Assembly: GCF_019393635.1 (NCBI RefSeq)
Contig: NC_057861.1
Location: 62,746,532-62,810,531 of the forward strand
Length of the DNA: 64,000 nt
Reading direction: 5' to 3'
Source: Dromiciops gliroides
Lineage: Eukaryota; Chordata; Mammalia; Microbiotheria; Microbiotheriidae
The first letter of the stretch is position 1, and each line of letters opens with the position of its first letter. Shown piece by piece: positions 55,185-64,000 of the stretch. The notes under the pieces were generated by a model. The model saw nothing but the letters and a program-made list of their open reading frames with translations. It had not been told where the DNA came from and ran no database searches. The translations under genes and the position numbers were made by a program.

Positions 55185-55740
55185 CTACCTGAAGACCTCC
55201 AATGACAGGGGAATCACCACCTACCCAGGCTGCCTATCTATTCGGACAGCCCAAATTTCTTGGAAGTTTTTTTTTTTCTTACAGCAAAACAAAAACATTT
55301 CTACCCATACCTTAGGATTATAGGTTTAGAGCTAGGAGGGACCTTAGAAATCATCCAATACCAACCTTCTCTCCTCCCCTCCTCTCCATTTTGCAGATGT
55401 GGAAACTGAGTCCCAGAGAGGTTCCATGTCTTACACCTTGATAGAGGGAGTGGCAGAGCCTGGCCTCCAATCTGCATTCTCTGACTCTGAATCTATCCCC
55501 CTGAACCATACTACACCTGGTTCTCCCCTCTGGGGCCAGGCAATAACAAGGCAAATTCTCTTCCTTTAGGGCAGGCTTTCAAGTCTTTGAAAATGTCCCA
55601 TCTCTGCTAAATCTTCTCCTCCATGGGTTAAACATTTCCAGTTCCCTCATCAGTCTTCATGATGCCTTCCCTTGCCTTTACTCTGGGATTTTCTCCAGGA
55701 TTCAGTGACCAGCGCCCCCACCCTGCCTACTCGAGCCTGG
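55185..55740 (-). repeat. L3/CR1-like fragments split by MIR
   Basis: Reverse L3/CR1-like pieces at 55185-55290 (CCTCCAATGACAGGGGAATC, ACCCAGGCTGCCTATCTATT) and 55560-55740 (GGGTTAAACATTTCCAGTTC). A reverse MIR (55310-55520, ATTTTGCAGATGTGGAAACT) lies between them. Confidence 0.68.
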
Positions 55741-56860
55741 GAAAATGGGAACCTGAGGAACAGAGGAGACTAGGCCAATTAGAGCCAAAGTAATTCTGCA
55801 GAAAATCTCAGAGAGGAAGAAGCAGGGGTGGGCAGGAAGCAGCTGGTACCTGCTCTGAGAGCAGATTGCTAAATCGTCAGTGGGAGCATTCACACCTTGG
55901 AAATCAGCAATGGCTGCGAAATCAGTGCTTGATTGATTATTTTGTTTATTGAATAGGTTTAAGAAAGTGATGGAGAAAATTGTAATACTTCAGACTAAAG
56001 TCAAAAGGAGGTCATGTGGTTTTTGGAGAGCTGATTCTTAAACATTTACCCGAATGCCCCTGAATTGAAGAACCCGGGTTTCCTGTATTTCTGCACGAGC
56101 TAGGAGCTTGGAGGAGGCTGGATCAGAGGGCAGAAAAACTTCCTGGCCCCCATCCCTTGCGGCCCTTGATGTTACTGATGATCTGGGTGGCTCTGACAGG
56201 CCAGACTTGGCTGAAGTTTTTAGCAGGGGTGGGGTGGGGGTGGGGGTGGGGGGCGGAGGGGGAGGGGGAGCGCACTGGCTGGAAGGCTTGGGAGGCAGCT
56301 TAAGGCTCCAAAACAAGTCTTGGGACTGTTGTCACCACCTCCTGTCAAAGACCTCCTGGGAAAATCCTATGGGCGGAGATCCCTGGGACCCCACTGCTAA
56401 AACCGAGGCGCTTTCTGTGGTCTCTACCTTCTTTAAGAGTGGGAGGGCTGCTATCCTAGGTGGGAAATGAGTGAAAAAGGAGATTTGGCTGCTCCCCCCA
56501 AAAGGGTTTGGCATATGGAGAGTTAACCTGTTTCTTTTTATTTTTTTGCCCGTGTCTCTCCCCCGCCCCTTCCTCCCCTCTCCCCCCCCCCATTCTAGGG
56601 AGTTGGGGGCTGGAGGCTGGACTAGCTGCTTCCATTAGTATAGGATCTCCTCGGGGCCAGGAGCTGTTTTTTGTGTTTTTACCTTTCTTGCCCCCTGGTT
56701 ACACAGTAAGTATCTTATCAATGCTTGTCGATTGATTGATGGAGCCATCAGGGATCCTTCTGGTCTTTCTGCCTCTGAGTCTAGGACTCAAGAATTCTAA
56801 AATCTTAGGAAGCTGAGAATTCTGGATTGATTCAAATGCAGTTTGCAAGTGAGTCTGTTC
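55741..56860. other. Repeat-poor spacer with a G-run cluster
   Basis: Holds the G4-prone tract 56227-56271. No supported exon. Confidence 0.45.
56227..56271 (+). other. G-quadruplex-prone tract
   Basis: Seven runs of four or more G separated by one or two bases (GGGGTGGGGTGGGGGTGGGG and onward to GGGGGAGGGGGAG) on the + strand. Confidence 0.8.
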
Positions 56861-56864
56861 TGCC

Positions 56865-57155
56865 TATTACAGAATCTCAGCGTCAGAGCTAGAAGGGACT
56901 TTGGAGACCATTAAATTCACCCCCCCCACCCCACGTTTTACAGATGAGGAAACAGGTCTGGAGTGACTTCTCCAGGGGGTGCTTGACTAATAAGGAGAAG
57001 AGCTAGATTTGTTTTTTTTTTTTTTTTAGTGAGGCAATTGGGGTTAAGTGACTTGCCCAGGGTCACACAGCTAGTAAGTGTCTAAGGTCGGATTTGAACT
57101 CAGGTCCTCCTGAATCCAGGGCCGGTGCTTTAACCACTTCGCCATCTAGCTGCCC
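56865..57155 (-). repeat. MIR followed by Mar/WSINE-type SINE
   Basis: Reverse MIR at 56865-57007 (TTTTACAGATGAGGAAACAG), interrupted by the full reverse SINE at 57008-57155. Confidence 0.82.
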
Positions 57156-57194
57156 GATGGGAAGCTTTCATGGTTAGGAAGCTATCCCCTTTAC

Positions 57195-57345
57195 CCCCAA
57201 GAAATCGGCTTCTCTGGAAATGCCTTCTTGGTTCTGCCCTCTGGGGTTCATCAGAACAAGACAGCCCTCTTCTTCATAGGAGCCCTTCCCTCAGGTACTT
57301 GAAGACAGTGCCCCCGGCCTTCCAAAGTGATCTTGTAGTAGGGGT
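57195..57345 (-). repeat. L3/CR1-like fragment
   Basis: TGGTTCTGCCCTCTGGGGTT, CCTCAGGTACTTGAAGACAG: reverse of the L3/CR1-like 3' part. The 147-codon frame 57170-57613 covers it and is not a gene that I recognise. Confidence 0.65.
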
Positions 57346-58498
57346 TCAGCTTATATACTTGAATCAATGGGGTAAGGAACACATGTTCAAACTCATATGT
57401 GAAGACAGCATTTCTGATGTAGCCTTTGAGGACTCTAGTTATGAACTGTCCCCTGACAGTGGGGGGGGGGTCCTCTTCACTGAGTCATTCGCACTCTCTA
57501 ATTCATTCTTCCTGGATCAGTCTTGGTCCTTTGTTGTGGCTAAATCAAAGATCAGAGTCAGAGGCTCAGCCCCAGCTTATAGCTTGGTCTGTGACCTGCT
57601 CAGAGTATTGTAAATTAAATTAAATTTTATTATGGGACCATAGCTGGCCCAGGAACTAGAACCTTCCTAAGGTCTTCCTGTCTTCTCTCCTTACTGTCCC
57701 TCCAACCCACAAAGACTCTCTGGAAGGGGGATGAGGGATGTATTGTGGGAGAGTGGGTGGTAAGGAAGGATTAACCTAACTGGTCTATTGGCAGGAGGGT
57801 TGGGGTGGGGGTGGAAGGGCGGTAGAGGAGGGAAAGCTGCCAACTATTTGTGAACACACAGATGCCAAAGGGGAAGAGATCACAGAAGATCTCATCCCAT
57901 TTCAGGAACTGAGGGGAGGGGTAAGAGGAGGCAGGGAGAAGAGAATTATGTGGCAGATAGAGTCCTAGCCCAGGAATCAGAGGCCTGGCTTCCCCACAGA
58001 GCTGTGGGTGCCACTGACTTGCTGGGTGGCAGGGCTAAGCAATATCCACCCTCTGGGCCTGTATTGGTGAGCCAGGAGAATCCCCTCCCCTCCCCTGTCC
58101 CCCCATAGTTATTCCTAGTCTCCATCAATGAGGGAGACAAAACATTCAAATCTTAGTCTTAACCCAGCAAGATCAGCCTGGCCTCTACCTAAGTGGGACC
58201 CACTTACCCCTTCCTGGCTGCCATTTCCCCTGCCTCTGGCCTCCTCCTGCTTCCACTGGGCCCCATCCAGAAACTCTGGCTCGAGTTTTCCACCCTCTTC
58301 TCTGGGCCCATTCGTATATTCCTAAGAAAGGAGAGATTCTGTTGCTTTGGACATGAATCAGATGGAGAGGTCATTGGGGCAGAAACAGGAATCCAGGCTG
58401 GAGGAATGAGAGGAGGGTTAGACCTACTAGGGATCATGATTCTCCTGCCTCCTTCTCCTCCATGAAGCCTTCTCTTCCTTCAAATTACTCCAACTAAG
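57346..58498. other. Unassigned, a MIR-like piece near 57945-58080
   Basis: GTGGCAGATAGAGTCCTAGC suggests a MIR head near 57945. Otherwise no feature that I can support. Confidence 0.4.
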
Positions 58499-58503
58499 CT
58501 TTT

Positions 58504-58652
58504 TTTTTTTTTTTTTGGTGGGGCAGTGAGGGTTAAGTGACTTGCCCAGGGTCACACAGCTAGTTAGTGTCAAGTGTCTGAGGCTGGATTGGAACTCAGG
58601 TCCTCCTGAATCCAAGGCCAGTGCTCTATCCACTGCGCCACCTAGCTGCCCC
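58504..58652 (-). repeat. Mar/WSINE-type SINE, 14-base TSD
   Basis: CCAACTAAGCTTTT lies at 58490-58503 and 58653-58666. Confidence 0.93.
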
Positions 58653-58814
58653 CCAACTAAGCTTTTAAGTAAGACAATGGGGAGCAGTCCCTGTGAGCAC
58701 AACTCTTCTGCCCATTTCTCCAGCCCCATTATGTGATCTTTATTCCACCAGGAAGCCTACTTTTCCATTTCTTGTTTCAGACACCTGTATCTTTTGGGGA
58801 GTTCAGCTATTATA

Positions 58815-59125
58815 CTTGGTAGCTGAGTGACACAATGGGTAAGGAGCCAGGCTTGGAGTCAGGAAGACCGGAGTTCAAATCCTGCTCCAGACACTTTCTA
58901 GCTGTGCAACCCTATCTGCCTCAGTTTCCTCTGCTATAAATGGGAATAATGATAATAATGATAAAACCTTCAAGTGATTGTTAGGGTCAGATAAGATAAC
59001 ATATGTAAGGAAAGGGGAAAGGAATAAGCAATTACATAGTACATTCTATGGGCCAGCCACACTTTACAAATATTATCTCATTTGATCCTCACAACAACCC
59101 TATGGGGTTGGCACAACACTCTACC
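58815..59125 (+). repeat. MAR/MIR copies
   Basis: A forward copy at 58815-58985 (GTAGCTGAGTGACACAATGG, CTTTCTAGCTGTGCAACC), then a reverse MIR piece to 59125 (TATTATCTCATTTGATCCTC). Confidence 0.75.
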
Positions 59126-59313
59126 CACTTTGTAACCTGGTGCCTACGTAATGACAAAACAAAACATATAGGAAGTGTTTTGTAAACCTTAAAGTGCTTT
59201 GTATAGGTATATTATATTATAATTATCCTGAGGGGAAAGGGGTAAAATGTGATATGGGGGGAAGAGCTAGGACTTGGGACATTCTCCTGCTCTGATACTT
59301 CCGAGGTATATGT

Positions 59314-59475
59314 GAGTGTCTGAGGCCAGATTTGAACTCAGGTACTCCCGACTCCAGGGCCAGTGCTCTATCCACTGTGCCACCTATCTGCTCCCCTGTT
59401 GGTTCTGTAGTGGGAAGAGCTCTAGCCTTGGAGACAGGAACCCTGGGTTCAAGTCACAGCTCTGCCACAAGCTCC
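59314..59475. repeat. SINE head fragment (-) and MIR head (+)
   Basis: A reverse Mar/WSINE head piece at 59314-59394 is followed by a forward MIR start (GTAGTGGGAAGAGCTCTAGC) at about 59405-59475. Confidence 0.75.
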
Positions 59476-60125
59476 ATATATAAGCACACAGATTCACAAG
59501 TCTTAAAAGAAATGAGCAGTTGAACTAAGATTTAAGGAAAAAGTGAACAGCCTTCCTCTTGGGAGATCCACGTAGTCTGTCACTTAGGGAGGTGCTGCTC
59601 ATTTTACCTGATCTCCAGTGGGTTTGCTCTTGGGATTTGAGAGACTCAAGAGTCTCTGGGTCAGCCGAGTGAGTTTATATCTCAGAACACATCATTACTC
59701 CAAAAGTGTCTCTGTTTTCTGAAGCCAACTTTTATACATGTACACTTTGCATGTCCCAGGCCTGAGGCATAAAAGGTTCCCCATGGGACCAGAAGGAACA
59801 GTTCTCAGAGTACCTTACAGGTAGATCTTTCTATTTTTAATGCTTATTACATTCTGTGATCTCTCTTATCAGTTTTGAGTCGCATATCTTTTTGCCAGTA
59901 ACAGTGCTTCCTGCTGGATGTGGGGGTTCAGGTGGCCTAGCCTACTCTCCCACTAATTATCCCTAAGTCCCTCCTGGGCAGCCAGGTGTGGTCATACAAA
60001 TGATCCAGGGCTGTTTCCAGAAACACCTGCATGGGGGTGGGGGCAGGGAGAGGAGAGGAAGAGCCATCGTTCATCCCTGCACCACTTGGGAACTAGGGAA
60101 AGGAAGATTTCTATGATTCTTCACA
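59476..60125. other. Unassigned spacer
   Basis: No exon or repeat recognised. Confidence 0.4.
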
Positions 60126-60129
60126 ACCC

Positions 60130-60500
60130 TCTTCACACGCTGGCCTCATTCCCACCTCCCAGCCTTGGCCATCACCATCTTTCCTCTTATTCTTCCTTCT
60201 TTCCTTTTTCCCTCTTCAGTCTTCTCCTTCCTACAGGGCTCAGCTCAAGCTCTGAAGCCTGCCCTGACATCTTTCCTCTGCCTACCCTGCCTTGTAGGAT
60301 AGACTCCTGGACTTGGAGATGTGAGGCTTAGGAGTTCCAATACCACCCCTGATGCCTACTAGCTTTAATGAACCTGGGCAAGTTATTCAACTTAGAGCCT
60401 TGATTTCCTTATCTTGAAAACAGAGATGAGAAAACATGCATTATCTATTACATAAGGTGGTGGTGGTGAAGAAAACACTTTGTAAAATATTACCAAGTTC
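60130..60500 (+). repeat. L2-like 3' piece and MIR
   Basis: 60130-60300 resembles the forward L2 3' region (AGGGCTCAGCTCAAGCTCTG, CTGCCCTGACATCTTTCC). 60300-60440 is a forward MIR (AACCTGGGCAAGTTATTCAA). Confidence 0.55.
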
Positions 60501-60539
60501 TATTAAGGTGAGTTCTTATTCTTGTGGGGGTGTCACCCC

Positions 60540-60940
60540 CACCAAACTGGGAGCTCCTTAAGAGCAAAATGTTTGCGACCATCATTCAACCTCTTCTTGA
60601 ATACTTTCAGAACAGGGAACTCATTATCTGGTCCCTGCTTGAATACCCCCCAGATATCAGGCACTTGCTACTGACCAAAGCCACACATCCTACTTTTGGA
60701 CAACTCTGATTGTTAGGATACATTTTTGCTATATCAAGCCAAAAATCTTCTTCTCTGTAACTTCCATCCATTGTTCTAAGTTCTCCCATCTGGAGCCAAT
60801 CAGACAAATTCAAATGCCTCTTTTCTATGACCCTCCTTTGGATATTTAAAGACAATGATCATGTGACCTTTTAGCCTTCTCTTTCCAGACATTCCCAGTT
60901 TTTCCAAGAGATCCTTATATGGGATGCTTTCACTTGTGGA
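60540..60940 (-). repeat. L3/CR1-like LINE fragment
   Basis: Reverse copy: CAGAACAGGGAACTCATTAT, CTTTTGGACAACTCTGATTG, AACTTCCATCCATTGTTCTA, CATTCCCAGTTTTTCCAAGA. Confidence 0.72.
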
Positions 60941-61873
60941 TTCCATTGAACTTGCCAGTCAGTCTGGCAACTAGCATTTATTAAGCACCTACTATGTGCC
61001 AGGCACTGTGTTAAGCACATTAGGGACACACAAAAAAAGGTAAATGACGAAGAGATAAATGCTCCTCTCAGTAGCTCTCATTCTAATGGGGGAGACAATA
61101 TGTAAATGACTGTGTATAAACAAGATACATACAGGATAAGTTGGGTAGAACCTCAGAATGAAGGCAGTAAAATTAAGGGGATTGGGAAAGGTTGGGTTTT
61201 TTGTTTTGTTTTTTCTGAAAGTGGGACATTAGTGAGACTAAAGGGAAGCCAGAATGCAGAGAGGAGGAAGGAGAGAATTCCAGGCATGGAGGACAGCCAG
61301 TGAAGAAGCCTGGAGATAGGAGAAGTAATGTTTTGTGTGCAGAAAAGCAAGGAGCCCATTGTCACTGAATGACAGGATATGTGGCCATATGTGTGTGGGG
61401 AGGGGGCCGGAATAATGTGTCAGAAGATGAGAAAGGTAGGAAGGGGCTGGGTTATGAAGGGTTCTCAATGTCAAACAGAGGATTTTCTATCTGATCCTGA
61501 AGACACTAGGGAGCCTCTGAAGTTGAATGAATGGGGGGATGTGATATGGACAGAACTGTATTTAAGAAGATCCCTTTGACAGCTGAGTAGAGGATTGGCA
61601 TGGGAAGAGACTTGAGGCAGGGAGACCAACCAGCAGGCTATTAGGTGATGGGAGCCTGCATCAGGGTGGTGGCAGTGTCAGAGGAGGGGAGTTGTATGTG
61701 AGAGATAGAATTAACAAAGGTAACTGATTGGATATGGGGGGAGGTGAAGAGTTAAGGGTGACCCCTAGGTTGCAAGCCTGGGTGACTAGAAGCATGGTGA
61801 TAATAATAGGGAAATTAGGAAGAGGAGATAGTTTGAGGGGAAAGAAGAGTTCAGTTTTGGACATGTTGAGGTG

Positions 61874-62036
61874 TTGGGTTTTTTTTGTTTGTTTGTTTTT
61901 GTGGGGCAATGGGGATTAAGTGACTTGCCCAGGGACACACAGCTAGTAAGTGTTAAGTGTCTGAGGCCGGATTTGAACTCAGGTACTACTGAATCCAGGA
62001 CCGGTGCTTTATCCACTGCACCACCTAGCCGCCCCC
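61874..62036 (-). repeat. Mar/WSINE-type SINE
   Basis: Full reverse copy with a G/T-rich tail, at the join between the L2 and the first inserted L1. Confidence 0.9.
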
Positions 62037-62790
62037 TGTGTTTTTTTTTTTTCAAATTAAAAAAAATATATATTTTATTTAACATTTCTCAATTTTTTTG
62101 TTATTTCAACTACTTTTTTATTTTGAACATTCTTTTTTATCAGATTGTCATATGCTTTATTTTTTTACTGCCCATCTAATGTTCTTTTTTATGTAAAACA
62201 TGACCATATTTGTCATTTTGTACAAGAAAACTTGATTAAAAGAAAAAAAAAATGAAAGAAAGTGAAAAAAGCAGGCTTTGGTCTGTTCCATCAATATCAG
62301 TTCTTTCTTTGGAGGTGGATAGTATGTTTCATCAATAGTCCTTTGGGATTGTCTTAGATCATTATATTGTTGAGAACAGTCAAGTCATTCAAAGTTCTTC
62401 ATCAAACAATATTGCTGTCTCGAGTGTTTTAAATGATATTTATTTTTCCCCCAGTTACATGTCAAGATAATTTTTAACATTCATTTTTTGAAAATTTTGA
62501 GTTCCAATTTTTTCTCTCCCTTCCTCATCTCCCCCCTCCCTGAGAGGGTAAGCACTTTGATATAGGTTATACATATGCAATCATTCAAAACATTTTACCA
62601 TATTAGTCATGTTGTGAAAGAAGAAACAGATCAAAGCGAGGGGAACATGGAAAAAAAAATACAGGCGGTAAGAAAATAGGATGTTTTCAGACTCCCTCAG
62701 TTCTTTCTCTGGAGGCAGAGAACATTTTTCATCATGAGTCCTTTGGAATTGTCTTGGATCATTGTATTGCTGAGAATAACTGTCTTTCAC
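62037..62790 (-). repeat. Two reverse L1 3' ends in tandem
   Basis: The first is at 62037-62415 (TCAGTTCTTTCTTTGGAGGT near its inner end). The second is at about 62440-62790 (CCCCCAGTTACATGTCAAGA, TTGATATAGGTTATACATAT, GTCCTTTGGAATTGTCTTGG). Both carry the same inner phrase, so they are separate copies. Confidence 0.78.
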
Positions 62791-63261
62791 AGTTGGCCAT
62801 CTGCATGTGTTAAGTTTAAGAAGCCTGTGGACATAATAGTTCAAGAAGTCCAGTAGGCAACTGGAAATGCAAGACTGGGGTTCAGGAAAGAGGTTTGGAC
62901 TATTGGATAAGTAGACCTAAGAGTCATCAGCATAGAAAGGATAATTTAAACAATGGGAGCAGATAAGATCCCAAAGATGGACAGAACCTTGGGGGAGAGA
63001 CACCTATGGTTAACAGGTGGCTTAGATGAAGATCCAGCAAAGAAAACTGAGGAGCAGGAGGAGCCGGAAAGGTAGGAGGAGAGCCAGATGAATCAGTGTC
63101 ACAGGAACCTAGAAAGAAGAAAATCTGAAGATTGTGACATATCATGTCAAAGGCTGCAGAAAGGTCAAGAAGAAGAGGGCTAAGGACATTGAATTTGACA
63201 ATGAAGAGATCATGGATAACTTGGAGAGAGCAGTTTCAATTGAACAATGAGTTCAGATGCC

Positions 63262-63475
63262 ATAAGAAAAGAAACAAGCATTTATTAAGCCCCTACTGTA
63301 TGCTAGGCATGGTGATAGGCATTTTATAGCTATTACCTCATTTGATCCTTGCAAAGACTTTGTGAGGTAGGTACTATTATTTTTCCCATTTTATAGTTGA
63401 GGAAACTGAGGCAGACAGTGGTTAAATGATGTGCCTAGGGTCACACAACTAAGTCAAATTTGAACTCAGGCCTTC
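63262..63475 (-). repeat. MIR/THER1
   Basis: Reverse copy: AAGCATTTATTAAGCCCCTA, CTCATTTGATCCTTGCAAAG, GTTGAGGAAACTGAGGCAGA; its head is cut by the next SINE. Confidence 0.82.
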
Positions 63476-63765
63476 TTTTTTTCTTTTTTTTTTTTGCAGG
63501 GCAATGAGGGTTAAGTGACTTGCCCAGGGTCACACAGTTAGTAAGTGTCAAGTGTCTGAGGCTGGATTTGAACTCAGGTCCTCCTGACTCCAGCGCCGGT
63601 GCTCTATCCACTGCGCCACCTAGCTGCCCCAGTGGTGCAGTGTTTAAAGCACTGGCCCTGGATTCAGGAGGACCTGAGTTCAAATCCAGCCTCAGACACA
63701 ACACTTACTGGCTGTGTGACCCTGGGCAAGTCATTTAACCCCAATTGCCTCTTAAAAAAAAAAAT
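63476..63765. repeat. Head-to-head pair of Mar/WSINE-type SINEs (inverted repeat)
   Basis: A reverse copy (63476-63630) meets a forward copy (63631-63765) head to head with no spacer. The second lacks about 10 head bases. Together they form a near-palindrome of about 130-base arms. MIR head sequence resumes after it (CACTGCACCACTTAGCTACC). Confidence 0.92.
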
Positions 63766-63979
63766 TTGTTCTTAAACACTGCACCACTTAGCTACCCCAT
63801 ACTCAGGTCTTCTTAACTCCAGGCCTAATATACTCCTCCACCTAACTGTCTCTAGAGTTGAGAGTGAGAAGAAAGGAAGAGGAGGCACCAATTACAAACA
63901 TTCTCTTCAAACAGTTTAGCCACCAAAGCGGGGAGAGACAGGAGATGATAGCTAGTGGAAATAAATGGATCAAGTGAGC

Positions 63980-64000
63980 TTTTTTTTTTTTTTTTTGAGG
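63980..64000 (-). repeat. Start of another reverse SINE at the window edge
   Basis: The T-run and GAGG match the tail start of the Mar/WSINE family; the body lies outside. Confidence 0.6.

Larger units (their letters stand above)
60965..63245 (-). repeat. L2 LINE, reverse, with nested L1s and a SINE
   Basis: The 3' end TTTATTAAGCACCTACTATG is followed by a long, ordered L2: its translated minus strand reads LRTLHNPAPSYLSHL, then SSLAVLHAWNSLLPP (L2 ORF2 C-terminus). Next come GACAGCTGAGTAGAGGATTG, GTTCAGTTTTGGACATGTTG and, after the insertions, AGTAGGCAACTGGAAATGCA through AAGGCTGCAGAAAGGTCAAG. About 1.35 kb of L2 in total. Confidence 0.85.

Noticed and set aside
57170-57613. 147-codon frame
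   Set aside because: Covers a reverse L3/CR1-like fragment. No family match and no splice context.

Overview
The window is vertebrate nuclear DNA from a marsupial. Two things show this. First, the coding exons match two genes that are neighbours on human 19p13.3, GIPC3 and TBXA2R. Second, the sequence is crowded with about 50 copies of a tRNA-derived CORE-SINE of the marsupial Mar/WSINE type, plus MAR1, MIR/THER1, L2, L3/CR1-like and L1 copies. I cannot tell the marsupial order from the sequence alone.

Layout. 1-6.6 kb: the last four coding exons of GIPC3 on the + strand (PDZ C-terminal half and the GH2 region); the first exons lie before the window. Directly after the GIPC3 stop codon, in a different frame, lies a 2.27-kb array of about 84 nine-codon units with no stop codon. 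The frame ends at 6466, about 110 bases before a poly(A) signal. This possible alternative GIPC3 C-terminus, or overlapping gene, is the most unusual item here. 7.1-16.2 kb: TBXA2R (thromboxane A2 receptor) on the - strand, with its last coding exon at 7415-7684 and its main coding exon at 15219-16055. The two genes converge tail to tail with about 0.55 kb between their poly(A) signals. 16.2-64 kb: no further coding exon that I can recognise. A GC-richer, repeat-poor stretch at about 50.1-54.0 kb holds a strong minus-strand splice donor at 51338/51339. It is a candidate non-coding first exon of TBXA2R, which would make its first intron about 35 kb. The same stretch has a TATA-like core promoter at 52381.

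The rest is layered repeats. Old L2 (11.3-13.5, 16.3-17.6, 27.3-30.7, 54.0-54.9 and 61-63.2 kb) and L3/CR1-like copies were invaded by L1 3' ends, and all were then invaded by the Mar/WSINE family, often with clear target-site duplications. Several simple repeats grew from these elements: (CTTT)n from a SINE tail, (TA)n inside an L1 3' end, and three separate minisatellites from MIR 3' tails. A 0.63-kb polypyrimidine tract with a CTCCCT core lies at 33.7-34.4 kb.

GIPC3 is an adaptor for myosin VI needed in hair cells. TBXA2R is a Gq/G13-coupled prostanoid receptor of platelets and smooth muscle. They share a locus, but nothing here suggests a shared pathway. No retroviral or other capsid-bearing element was recognised.
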